Origin: Saccharopolyspora_D taberi
Lineage (GTDB): Bacteria; Actinomycetota; Actinomycetes; Mycobacteriales; Pseudonocardiaceae
Direction of reading: 5' to 3'
Assembly (NCBI RefSeq): GCF_039534165.1
Contig: NZ_BAAAUX010000010.1
Span: 62,001 to 126,000 of the forward strand
Length of the DNA stretch: 64,000 nucleotides
Notes under the pieces: generated by a model
Told to the model about the DNA's origin: nothing
Databases searched by the model: none
The model's input: only the letters and a program-made list of their open reading frames with translations
Made by a program: the position numbers and the translations under genes
Shown here: positions 41,593-50,013 of the stretch, piece after piece
Layout: every line of letters starts with the position of its first letter
Position numbering within the stretch: position 1 is the stretch's first letter

Positions 41593-42498
41593 ATGGACAG
41601 CCCGACGCGCCCACCGGCCGCAGCGTTCCGGACCGCCATCGTCCCAGCCGCCGGACTGGGGACCAGGTTCCTGCCGACGACGAAGGCAGTGCCCAAGGAA
41701 CTCCTGCCCGTCGTGGACACCCCCGGCATCGAGCTGGTGGCCGCCGAGGCCGCGGAGGCCGGGGCGACGCGGCTGGTGATCGTCACCTCGCCGGAGAAGG
41801 AGTCGGTCACCGACTACTTCCGGCCCCGCCCCGAGCTGGAGCGCACGCTGGAAGAGCGCGGCAAGACCGGGCTGCTGTCGAAGGTCCGCCGGGCGCCGGA
41901 GCTGATCGCGGCCGAGACCGCCATCCAGGACAAGGCGCTCGGGCTCGGCCACGCCGTCGGCTGCGCCGAACCCAACCTGACCGACGAGGACGACGCCGTC
42001 GCGGTCCTGCTGCCCGACGACCTCGTCCTGCCGACCGGCGTCCTCAACCGCATGGCCGAGACGCGCGCCCGGTACGGCGGCAGCGTGCTGTGCGCCTTCG
42101 AGGTGCCGACGGAGCAGATCTCCTCCTACGGCGTCTTCGAGGTCGCCGAGACCGATGCCGACGACGTGCGGGAAGTGCTCGGCATGGTGGAGAAACCGGC
42201 GCCCGAGGACGCGCCGTCGAACTTCGCCGCCGCCGGCCGCTACCTGCTCGACCGGGCCGTCTTCGACGCGCTGCGCCGCATCGAACCCGGCTCCGGAGGT
42301 GAACTCCAGCTCACCGATGCCGTAGCGTTGCTGATCTCCGAAGGCCACCCGGTCCACGTCGTGGTGCACCGAGGCGCGCGACACGACCTGGGAAATCCTG
42401 GCGGATTCCTCAGGGCTGCGGTGGACTTCGCGCTGGAGGATCCCGAGTACGGGCCGGGCCTGCGGGACTGGCTCGACGAGAGGTTGAACAGGAAGTAG
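41593..42498 (+). CDS. galU: UTP-glucose-1-phosphate uridylyltransferase
   Basis: 301 residues. TAIVPAAGLGTRFLPTTKAV and PKELLPVVDTPGIELV are the nucleotide-binding loop; DDAVAVLLPDDLV, EVLGMVEKPAPEDAPSN and NPGGFLRAAVDFALE are further GalU signatures. It makes UDP-glucose, the donor for glycans and, with GalT, the galactose route. It heads a rightward run galU-moeA-rimJ, as in mycobacteria. Confidence 0.96.
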   Translation: MDSPTRPPAAAFRTAIVPAAGLGTRFLPTTKAVPKELLPVVDTPGIELVAAEAAEAGATRLVIVTSPEKESVTDYFRPRPELERTLEERGKTGLLSKVRRAPELIAAETAIQDKALGLGHAVGCAEPNLTDEDDAVAVLLPDDLVLPTGVLNRMAETRARYGGSVLCAFEVPTEQISSYGVFEVAETDADDVREVLGMVEKPAPEDAPSNFAAAGRYLLDRAVFDALRRIEPGSGGELQLTDAVALLISEGHPVHVVVHRGARHDLGNPGGFLRAAVDFALEDPEYGPGLRDWLDERLNRK

Positions 42499-42562
42499 CG
42501 CCGGACGCCGCCGCTCGCAGGGCCACGGCTTCCGGGGCACGCTCCGGAAGAGGTCGACAGCC

Positions 42563-43786
42563 ATGAGGTCAGTAGACGAGCAGCTCGCGCGCGTGCTCTC
42601 CGCCGCGGTGCGCCCGGCGCCGGTCCGGGTCGCGATCTCCGAGTCGCAGGGCCTGCTCTGCGCGGAGGAGGTCGTCGCGGAGCGGGCGCTGCCAGGCTTC
42701 GACCAGGCCGCCGTCGACGGCTACGCGGTGCGCAGCGTCGACGTGCAGGCCGCCGCGGACACCGGGGTCGTGCTGCCGGTCGTCGGGGAGATCCCCGCCG
42801 GTTCCCGCCAGCCCCGCAGGCTCCAGCCGGGGCAGGCCGTCCGGGTGGTCACCGGCGCGCCGTTGCCGACGCTGGCCGACGCCGTCGTCCCGCTGGACCA
42901 CACCGACGAGCACCCGGCGAAGGTCACCGTCCACCGCCCGGTTCCCTCCGCCGCCTACGTGCGCCGGACCGGCGAGGACGTGCAGACCGGTGACGTCGCG
43001 GTGCGCCGGGGCGCGCCGATCGGGGCCGCGCAGGTGGGACTGCTCGCGGCGGTCGGGCGGGACAAGGTGCTGGTGCACCCGCGGCCCAGGGTTTCGCTGA
43101 TCTCGATCGGCGACGAGCTCGTCGACGTCGACCGCACTCCCGGTCAGGGCCAGGTTTACGACGTCAACTCCTACGCGCTGGCCGCCGCCGCGCGCGACGC
43201 GGGCGCCGAGGTCACGAGGGTCGGCATCGTCAGCACCGATCCGCGCAGGCTGCGCGAGGTCGTGGAGGGCCGGCTGCTGCTGTCGGAGGTCGTGGTGATC
43301 GCCGGGGGCGTTGGCGGGACGGCGGGCGCGGAGGTCCGCGCGGCGCTGGCCGACCTCGGCGACCTCGACGTGACCAGGGTGGCGATGCACCCGGGGTCGG
43401 TGCAGGGGTTCGGCAGGCTGGGGCCGGACCAGGTGCCCACCTTCGTCCTGCCCGGCAACGCGGTCAGCGCGCTGGTGGTCTTCGAGGTGCTCGTCCGGCC
43501 GCTGATCCGGTCGGCGCTGGGCAAGTCCAACCCGCACCGCCGCACCATCTCGGCGAGCCTGCTCTCCCCGGTCACCTCGGCCAAGGGGCGCCGCGGCTAC
43601 CTGCGCGGGCAGCTGCTGCGAGATCCCGGGAACGGGTCGTACCTGGTCCAGCCGCTGGGCACCTCGGGATCGCACCTGCTGGCCTCGCTGGCCGAGGCGA
43701 ACTGCCTGCTGCTGATCGACGACGACGTGACAGAGGTGGCGGCGGGCGAGGACGTGCGGGTCAGCTTCCTCTCGCAGCGCGCCTGA
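42563..43786 (+). CDS. moeA: Molybdopterin molybdotransferase MoeA
   Basis: 407 residues. ALPGFDQAAVDGYAVRS is the first MoeA signature, VVTGAPLPTLADAVVP the domain II segment, RVSLISIGDELVDVDRTPGQG domain III with the D/E motif, and FVLPGNAVSALVVFEVLVRP the late signature. MoeA inserts molybdate into adenylylated molybdopterin, which complements MoaB2 encoded at 37055. It follows galU by 64 bp. Confidence 0.95.
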   Translation: MRSVDEQLARVLSAAVRPAPVRVAISESQGLLCAEEVVAERALPGFDQAAVDGYAVRSVDVQAAADTGVVLPVVGEIPAGSRQPRRLQPGQAVRVVTGAPLPTLADAVVPLDHTDEHPAKVTVHRPVPSAAYVRRTGEDVQTGDVAVRRGAPIGAAQVGLLAAVGRDKVLVHPRPRVSLISIGDELVDVDRTPGQGQVYDVNSYALAAAARDAGAEVTRVGIVSTDPRRLREVVEGRLLLSEVVVIAGGVGGTAGAEVRAALADLGDLDVTRVAMHPGSVQGFGRLGPDQVPTFVLPGNAVSALVVFEVLVRPLIRSALGKSNPHRRTISASLLSPVTSAKGRRGYLRGQLLRDPGNGSYLVQPLGTSGSHLLASLAEANCLLLIDDDVTEVAAGEDVRVSFLSQRA

Positions 43787-43793
43787 GCTCCCC

Positions 43794-44465
43794 ATGGGCG
43801 AGCCGTCCGACGTCGACGCGTTCCAGGGCTTCGGCCGGCATCCCGGTTGGCCCGCGAGGCTCGGCCCGCTGGTGACCGAGGCGGGTGCGGTCGTGCTGCG
43901 CCCGCCACGGCTGCGGGACGCGGCCGCGTGGAGCCGGATCCGCCTGCGCGACCGCGTCTACCTGCAGCGCTGGGAGCCGACGTCCGCAGGTAGCTGGCAG
44001 GAGCGCAACTCCAGGCTCGCGTGGCCCGCGCAGTGGAGCGCGCTGCGCGGGCTGGGCAGGCGGGGTCAGGCGTTGCCGTTCACGATCACCGTCGACGGTG
44101 ATCTGGCCGGGCAGCTGACCGTCGGCAACATCGTCCGCGGCGCGCTGCGCTCGGGCTGGATCGGGTACTGGGTGACCCAGCGGCTCGCGGGCCGCGGGGT
44201 CGCGACAGCAGCGGTCGCGCTGGCCGTCGACCACTGCTTCGGACCGGCCGGGCTGCACCGGCTGGAGGCCACGGTCCGGCCGGAGAACACCGCCAGCGTG
44301 CGCGTGCTGGAGAAGTCGATGTTCCGCCGGGAGGGGCTGTTCGAGCGGTACCTCGACGTCGCGGGCGACTGGCGGGACCACTACGTCTACGGGCTGACCG
44401 TCGAGGAGCTGCCGCAGGGCGCGGTCGAGCTGCTGGTCCGGGAGGGCCGCGCGCGGCGGCCTTGA
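43794..44465 (+). CDS. rimJ: RimJ-like GNAT acetyltransferase
   Basis: 223 residues. VVLRPPRLRDAAAWSRIRLR, PFTITVDGDLAGQLTVGN, SGWIGYWVTQRLAGRGVATA (acetyl-CoA loop R/G-x-G-x-A type) and HRLEATVRPENTASVRVLEK are typical of ribosomal-protein N-acetyltransferases. The gene is seven bases after moeA and keeps its mycobacterial position. Target protein is inferred from the name only. Confidence 0.9.
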   Translation: MGEPSDVDAFQGFGRHPGWPARLGPLVTEAGAVVLRPPRLRDAAAWSRIRLRDRVYLQRWEPTSAGSWQERNSRLAWPAQWSALRGLGRRGQALPFTITVDGDLAGQLTVGNIVRGALRSGWIGYWVTQRLAGRGVATAAVALAVDHCFGPAGLHRLEATVRPENTASVRVLEKSMFRREGLFERYLDVAGDWRDHYVYGLTVEELPQGAVELLVREGRARRP

Positions 44466-44736
44466 GGCCCGAGATCTTGGTCACCCGAACGGTGGCATCC
44501 GCGGTTGGGGGGTTCCCGGTGCGATCCGCCGTTCGGCTGCCGGGTTCGCGCTGATCAGCGGTACGGATTCCGACACGCCGGTGCCGATGTTGCGCCCGGT
44601 TGCTCCGAACGTGCGGTTCCCTGGGGCCGAGCGGCGCGGTGGTGACTCGGCGTGGCTGCGAGACAGAAGTGACTGATGTGACTAGCGTGGCGAGCGCAGA
44701 GGTGTGCTGCCGGTGGCCAGGGGGAGGTGGCGAGGC

Positions 44737-45507
44737 ATGCTCAGTTCGTTGATCTTCGCTGCGCTGGCGGCTGCTTGGCTGGTCGTGCTGGTGCCGATGT
44801 TCGCGCGTCGCCGCCAGGAAGTGTCCAAGACCACCGACTCGGCGCTGGCGGCGCGCGTGGTCCGGCGCGGGAGCGGCCGGCGTCCGGCGGCGCCCGGCGC
44901 ACCGAAAACCTACAGGGCGGAGGAGGCGTTCGGGATGGCTGACACCGACCAGGACGTCGAGATCGACGACTACCAGGACGACGGTTCGTGGCGCCGCGTG
45001 CACAGCGACGACGTCCGCGCTGGTCGGCGCTACCGGCCGGGCCGGGGCGGCTACGACCCGGAGGCGGCGGCGCTGGCGGCGAAGGCCAAGTACGCCCGCA
45101 GGCAGCGGATCGTGCTGGTCATGCTGCTCACCGCGGTCCTCACCGGCGTCCTGGCCGCGGTCGCGTGGCCGATGGTGTGGTGGCTGCACGCGGTGGTCGA
45201 CCTCGTGCTCGTCGGTTACCTGACCTACCTGCGCAGGCAGGTCCGGATCGAGGAGGACGTCCGCAGCCGCAGGCTCGCCAGGATGTCCTCCGCCCGCGAC
45301 GAGGACGGCTACGACGACGAGTACGAGGGCGTCGACGAGGTGGCCGAGGACGAGCCGGAGGAGCCCGGCGACGAGCGGCGCCGCACCGGGCACCGGAGCG
45401 CTCCGGTGGCCAACGCGGTCGCGGTGGAGATCGACGACGAGGACCCGATGTTCGACGAGCTCGACGAGCGGACCTGGGAGCCGTACCGCCGGGCGGTCGG
45501 CGAGTAG
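44737..45507 (+). CDS. sepX: Divisome membrane protein SepX/GlpR-like
   Basis: 256 residues. The start MLSSLIFAALAAAWLVVLVP then MFARRRQEVSKTTDS matches the N-terminal helix plus basic segment of SepX (GlpR). A linker leads to two further helices (IVLVMLLTAVLTGVLAAVAW; WLHAVVDLVLVGYLTYLRR), and the C-terminal 80 residues are acidic. In Streptomyces SepX stabilises FtsZ rings and division sites. GGGGGAGG lies before ATG 44737. A good intrinsic terminator follows. Confidence 0.85.
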   Translation: MLSSLIFAALAAAWLVVLVPMFARRRQEVSKTTDSALAARVVRRGSGRRPAAPGAPKTYRAEEAFGMADTDQDVEIDDYQDDGSWRRVHSDDVRAGRRYRPGRGGYDPEAAALAAKAKYARRQRIVLVMLLTAVLTGVLAAVAWPMVWWLHAVVDLVLVGYLTYLRRQVRIEEDVRSRRLARMSSARDEDGYDDEYEGVDEVAEDEPEEPGDERRRTGHRSAPVANAVAVEIDDEDPMFDELDERTWEPYRRAVGE

Positions 45508-45526
45508 TACCGGACGAAAGCGCGGA

Positions 45527-45550
45527 GGGCCTGGTTCACCAGGCCCTTTT
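45527..45550 (+). terminator. Intrinsic terminator after sepX
   Basis: GGGCCTGG-TTCA-CCAGGCCC (45527-45546) followed by TTTT and a pyrimidine-rich run. Confidence 0.88.
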
Positions 45551-45616
45551 CCTTTTCCGGGGGGTGCCTGCGAGGGCGCTGGGAGGGGGTTGCTAAGCTA
45601 CAACAGCAATCAGCAA

Positions 45617-45689
45617 GGGGCTGTAGCGCAGTTGGTAGCGCGTCTCGTTCGCATCGAGAAGGTCAGGGGTTCGATTCCCCTCAGCTCCA
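45617..45689 (+). tRNA. tRNA-Ala (anticodon CGC)
   Basis: 73 nt. Acceptor GGGGCTG pairs with CAGCTCC and includes the G3:U70 wobble that marks alanine tRNAs; anticodon stem TCTCG/CGAGA with loop TTCGCAT (anticodon CGC); T-arm AGGGG/CCCCT with TTCGATT. No encoded CCA. Confidence 0.97.
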
Positions 45690-45764
45690 CGTTGGGGTTG
45701 CTATTTGCACCCCCGCCCGCGTTGAGCTCTTGGAGCAGGATCTCAACGCCGAAGAACGAGGATG

Positions 45765-45792
45765 GGCCACCCGCTTTGCGGGTGGCCTTCTT
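45765..45792 (+). terminator. Terminator downstream of tRNA-Ala
   Basis: GGCCACCCGC-TTT-GCGGGTGGCC (45765-45787) followed by TTCTT, 76 bp after the tRNA. Confidence 0.8.
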
Positions 45793-45973
45793 GCTGTTTC
45801 GGGGCTGTGGGATGACCGGTGCGATCTCACAGCTGCCTGCTGGCGGCTCGCGTGCGCTGGAGGGCATGGAGCTGCCCGAAGGGCTCACGGAAGTCGCCGT
45901 GGGTGCTCTCCTCGTCCTCGAGGTAGAGGCCGTGCAGGGTGGCCATTTCTGTCGGGCGTCCCGTCGGAGGCGA

Positions 45974-48367
45974 TCATGAATCCGGCACCTGCTTGGCGAA
46001 GAGCGCAGCGATTTGCGTGCGGGAGTTGAAGCCGAGTTTGGTCAGGATGTGTTCGACGTGGCTATCCACCGTGCGGGTTGCGATGACGAGTTCGGCCGCG
46101 ATCTTCTTGTTGGTCTTTCCACTGGCCACGAGCTTCGCGATCTCGCGCTCCCGCGGGGTGAGCGGCAGGTCCGAGTCAGCGGTGCGGTGCCGGGTGGCTT
46201 TTTCGTCGAGGGCGTAGGCGATGGCGTCGTCTTTGCCCAGCTCGCGCCCGTTCTCCAGAGCAGCGTTGAAGGCGCGTTGGCCGAGAATTTCCTGAGCCCG
46301 CCGGGCATACTGCTCGTGCCATTCGAGGAGGCGTTGGATGCCTGCCAGGTGTGCGCCGAGCGATTCGCGGAGAGCTTGGCTGGCGCCCATCAAGCGGGCG
46401 GCGCGTTCCGCATCGGGGGCGCTGGCGGTGAGCGCGGCCCAGGCGAGAAATTCGACGGCTATGTTGAGCCCGAGGATGTCGTCGAGAGCGCGTTGGCGTG
46501 CGAGTCCGTCGTTGAGCAGCGCCACCGCCTCCGGGACTCGCTGCTCGATGAGCTCGGCGAGCCCGAGGAAGACCAGGCTCCAGGCCAGTAGCCACTGGTC
46601 GCCATGGGCGGTGCTGAGGTTCCTGGCCTCTTGAAGGACTGCCACTGCGCGGTTCGGCTGCTTTCGGTAGCAGAGGGCGGACCCAAAATCGATCAGGGCA
46701 GGGGGGTAGAGGGGGCTGAGTTCGGGGAGTCCCCGCTCGAGGCGCACCCCCTCGTCCAGGAGGCTTATGGCGTCTTCGATCCCGCCCTGGAACAGCTCGG
46801 CGAGGCCACGGATGTAGGTGGCGTGGGCAACGACGGCCGGGTCGTTCAACGGGGTGGCCAACTCGCGGTACTGATCCAAAAGACGTAGTCCGGCGGGGAT
46901 ATCGCCGTCGTAGACCGCGAGGTAACTGTTGACCCACAACGCAGCAACCCGCTCAGGGCTGAGTCCGCTGTCCACGGCGAGGAGGCGGTCGAGCCAGAGC
47001 CGCCCCTCGCGTTGCCGCCCACAACCGAGCCAGTAGTACCAGAGATCGCTTGCCATGCGCAGGCCCGTGTCGACCTCGCCGGGTTCGGTGAGGCAGAACT
47101 CAAGTGCCGCCCGGATGTTCGCGAGCTCAGCCTGAATGCGGCCGAGCAACGCCGGTTGGTCGGGGCTGAACCAGCTGGTGGCCGCTTCGTCGGCGAGTGC
47201 CGCGAAATGGTCGCGATGTGCTGTGCGCGTGGGCTGCTCCTCGCTCAGGGTGCGCAGCCGTTCGCGCCCGTACTCGCGAAGCGTGTCCAACATCCTGTAG
47301 CGGACACCATCGAAAGTCACGATCGACTTGTCGACGAGTTCGCTCAGCGTCTCTTCCGCGAGGTCACGGGACGGCATCCCGCCCGCGCAGACGGCTTCGA
47401 CCGCGGTGAGGTCGGCGCCGCCGCTGAACACGGACATTCGTGCCCACAGCGCGCGAGCCTCGGGCGAGCAGAGCCGGTAGCTGTAGTCCATGGTGGCGCG
47501 GAGAGTCTGCTGCCGGGACGGAGCGTTGCGGCTGCCAGAGGTCAGCACTCGGACGTCGTTGTACCGGTTCACAAGCTCGCCGATGGACAACGCGCGGATG
47601 CGTGCGGCGGCGAGTTCGATCGCCAACGGTAGTCCGTCCAGCCGCCGGCACAATGCGACCACCGCCTGCTCGTCGTCTGACGTCAGGGTGAGACCGGGGC
47701 GCAGGATGGACGCACGCTCGAGGAACAGCATCACGGACTCGCTGTTGTGGCTGTCACCAGTTCGGAGTTGTCCCATTTCGGGCACGGCCAGCGGCGGGAC
47801 GGTGTAGGGCGCCTCGCCCTCGACCCGTAACGCCTCCCGGCTCGTCGCAAGCACCCGAAGCTCCGGGCAGTTGCGCAGCAAGTCGGCGACCAGTTTCGCG
47901 CAGGCCTCGGTCATGTGTTCGCAGTTGTCGAGCAGCAGCAGCATCCGCTGATCGCCGATGTATTCGCTCAGCTCGGCCACGCCGGCGCCTGCCCGGCTTT
48001 CGGCGGTGAGCGCGGCCATCGCGGTCATCGGTAGCAGGTCCGGCTGGGTGAGTTCGGCCAGCGACACCAGCCATACCCCGTGCGGAAACGCTCGCCTGGT
48101 CTGTCGCGCCACGTGCAAGGCCAGCCTGGTCTTTCCGACCCCACCGGTACCGACCAAGGTCACCAGCCGGGACACCGACAACAGTTGCTTGACCGCGATC
48201 GACTCACTCCGCCGACCCACCAAGCTTGTTAAATCGGCTGGCAGGTTGTCACACCGCCGCGAAGACACCACGGTGCTCTCCCACGTGTGTATCTGCTCGC
48301 TCTCAGGAAGTAAGAGTGTACGCTCGCGCCCGGATGTGAGCCGTGATGCGCCGCTACCAGCTGGCAT
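45974..48367 (-). CDS. LAL-like regulator: NB-ARC ATPase with C-terminal LuxR HTH
   Basis: 797 residues. Start region LPADLTSLVGRRSESIAVKQ, Walker A LVGTGGVGKTRLALH, Walker B RMLLLLDNCEHM, then LRVLATSREALRVEGE and GLPLAIELAAARIRAL (all typical of actinomycete LuxR-ATPases), helical repeats in the middle, and the LuxR HTH at the end (LTPREREIAKLVASGKTNKK then ELVIATRTVDSHVEHILTKL). No transmembrane part. It lies downstream of the choline operon, separated by a hairpin, and may control it or nothing nearby. GC is slightly lower than average. Confidence 0.9.
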   Translation of the reverse strand: MPAGSGASRLTSGRERTLLLPESEQIHTWESTVVSSRRCDNLPADLTSLVGRRSESIAVKQLLSVSRLVTLVGTGGVGKTRLALHVARQTRRAFPHGVWLVSLAELTQPDLLPMTAMAALTAESRAGAGVAELSEYIGDQRMLLLLDNCEHMTEACAKLVADLLRNCPELRVLATSREALRVEGEAPYTVPPLAVPEMGQLRTGDSHNSESVMLFLERASILRPGLTLTSDDEQAVVALCRRLDGLPLAIELAAARIRALSIGELVNRYNDVRVLTSGSRNAPSRQQTLRATMDYSYRLCSPEARALWARMSVFSGGADLTAVEAVCAGGMPSRDLAEETLSELVDKSIVTFDGVRYRMLDTLREYGRERLRTLSEEQPTRTAHRDHFAALADEAATSWFSPDQPALLGRIQAELANIRAALEFCLTEPGEVDTGLRMASDLWYYWLGCGRQREGRLWLDRLLAVDSGLSPERVAALWVNSYLAVYDGDIPAGLRLLDQYRELATPLNDPAVVAHATYIRGLAELFQGGIEDAISLLDEGVRLERGLPELSPLYPPALIDFGSALCYRKQPNRAVAVLQEARNLSTAHGDQWLLAWSLVFLGLAELIEQRVPEAVALLNDGLARQRALDDILGLNIAVEFLAWAALTASAPDAERAARLMGASQALRESLGAHLAGIQRLLEWHEQYARRAQEILGQRAFNAALENGRELGKDDAIAYALDEKATRHRTADSDLPLTPREREIAKLVASGKTNKKIAAELVIATRTVDSHVEHILTKLGFNSRTQIAALFAKQVPDS

Positions 48368-48387
48368 CCGTTTTCGTCTGGTGTGGT

Positions 48388-48417
48388 GGGAGACTCCCCT
48401 GGATTGGGGAGTCTCCC
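48388..48417 (-). terminator. Hairpin terminator after the choline operon
   Basis: A perfect 12-bp stem (GGGAGACTCCCC, 48388-48399, with its complement 48406-48417) and loop TGGATT, 49 bp past the choline oxidase stop and just before the LuxR gene start. Confidence 0.7.
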
Positions 48418-48465
48418 CGCAGTTTCAAGCGAAACCGCACACCATGGCGTGTCGGGGGCGGCCTT

Positions 48466-50013
48466 TCAGCGGTTGTCTTCCTTGAGCATGTCGGAGCACT
48501 TCTCACCGATGGCCATGGTGGTGATGTTCGGGTTCACCGCCACCAGGAACGGCATCGCCGAGGCGTCGGCGACCCGCAGGCCCTGCACGCCCTTGACCCG
48601 CAGGCGTGCGTCCAGCGGCTTGGTCGGGTCGTCGTCGGCGCCCATCGGCACCGACGACGCCGGGTGGTAGACGGTGTTGTGGGTGCGCTTGATGTAGTCG
48701 GCGATTTCGTCGTCGGTGACCACGTCCGGGCCCGGGTGCAGCTCGGCACCGGCCCAGTCCCGCAGCGCCGGCTGCGCCGCGATGCGGCGGGCGAGCTTGA
48801 TGCCCTCGGTCATCACCCGCATGTCGTGCGGGTCGGTGAAGTAGCGCGGGTCGACCTTCGGCTTGTCCCGGAAGTCCCGGCTGCGCAACCGGACCGTGCC
48901 GGTGGAGCGGGCGCGGGTGACGTTCGGGGTCAGGCAGAAGCTGTTCTCCGAGGTCGGGTAGCCCTGCCGCACGGTGTGCATGTCGAACGGCACCGAGCCG
49001 TAGTGGAACATCAGGTCCGGCCGGTCCAGGCCCGGCTCGGTGGTGGTGAAGATGCCGATCTCCCACCACTGCGTGGAGTCGGTGACCATCGGCTGCCTGG
49101 CGTCCCAGCTGATCACGCCCTCCGGGTGGTCCTGGAGGGTGGAGCCGACGCCGGGGGAGTCCACCAGCACGTCGATGCCGAACTCCCGCAGGTGCTCGGC
49201 CGGGCCGATGCCGGACAGCATCAGCAGCTTCGGCGTGTCGATGGCGCCCGTGGACAGCACCACCTCGCGGCGCGCGGTCACCGTCCGGGTGTGGATCAGG
49301 TCCGGGTCGAGGTACTGCACGCCGGTGGCCCGGGTGCCGTCGAAGGTGAGTTTCTTGGCCCATGCCTGGGTGCGGATCGCCAGGTTCGGCCGGTCCAGGA
49401 CGGGGTGCAGGTAGGACACCGACGACGACGAGCGGGTGCCGTCCTCGCGGGCGTTGATCTGGAACCAGTTCGCGCCGTGCACCACGGTCTTGCCCGAGTT
49501 GAACTCCGTGGTCGGGATGCCCTCCTGCGCGCAGGCCTCCAGCAGCGCGACGCCGCACGGGTCTTTCGGCGGGACGCTGCGCAGGGTCACCGGACCGCTG
49601 CGGCCGTGGTGCTCGCCTGGGCCGTCGTTGGTTTCCAGCCGTTTGTAGAGCGGGAAGATGTCCTTGGCGCCCCAGCCGGTGGCGCCCATCGACTCCCATT
49701 CGTCGAGGTCCTCGGCCGGGGCCCAGAACGCGATGCACGAGTTGTGCGAGGAACAGCCGCCGAGCACGCGGGCGCGGGCGTGCCGCATGAACGAGTTGCC
49801 GTTGGCCTGCGGTTCGATCAGGTAGTCCCAGTCGTATCCGGACTCCAGCAGCCCCATCCAGCGGTTGAGCTCCAGGATCGCCTTGTCGCCCACATCGGAC
49901 GGTCCGGCCTCGAGCAAACAGACGGTGACGTCGGGGTCTTCCGAGAGCCGTGCCGCGACCGCGGCACCGGCGCTGCCACCGCCCACCACGACGTAGTCGA
50001 ACTGATCGGTCAT
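48466..50013 (-). CDS. codA: Choline oxidase-like GMC oxidoreductase
   Basis: 515 residues. FAD motif YVVVGGGSAGAAVAARL; RVLGGCSSHNSCIAFWAPAE then DLDEWE is almost the choline oxidase signature, with His90 at the place of the FAD-linked His of Arthrobacter choline oxidase and the active Ser two residues on. Later motifs are GAIDTPKLLMLSGIGP and NTVYHPASSVPMG with the catalytic His. The enzyme oxidises choline to betaine aldehyde (and often to glycine betaine) with oxygen. ATG 50013 overlaps the permease stop (ATGA). Choline dehydrogenase is the main alternative, but the SSHNS loop favours the oxidase. Confidence 0.87.
   Translation of the reverse strand: MTDQFDYVVVGGGSAGAAVAARLSEDPDVTVCLLEAGPSDVGDKAILELNRWMGLLESGYDWDYLIEPQANGNSFMRHARARVLGGCSSHNSCIAFWAPAEDLDEWESMGATGWGAKDIFPLYKRLETNDGPGEHHGRSGPVTLRSVPPKDPCGVALLEACAQEGIPTTEFNSGKTVVHGANWFQINAREDGTRSSSSVSYLHPVLDRPNLAIRTQAWAKKLTFDGTRATGVQYLDPDLIHTRTVTARREVVLSTGAIDTPKLLMLSGIGPAEHLREFGIDVLVDSPGVGSTLQDHPEGVISWDARQPMVTDSTQWWEIGIFTTTEPGLDRPDLMFHYGSVPFDMHTVRQGYPTSENSFCLTPNVTRARSTGTVRLRSRDFRDKPKVDPRYFTDPHDMRVMTEGIKLARRIAAQPALRDWAGAELHPGPDVVTDDEIADYIKRTHNTVYHPASSVPMGADDDPTKPLDARLRVKGVQGLRVADASAMPFLVAVNPNITTMAIGEKCSDMLKEDNR

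Noticed and set aside
45617..48367. Genomic island integrated at tRNA-Ala
   Set aside because: No integrase and no repeat of the tRNA 3' end was seen; only a slightly lower GC in the LuxR gene.
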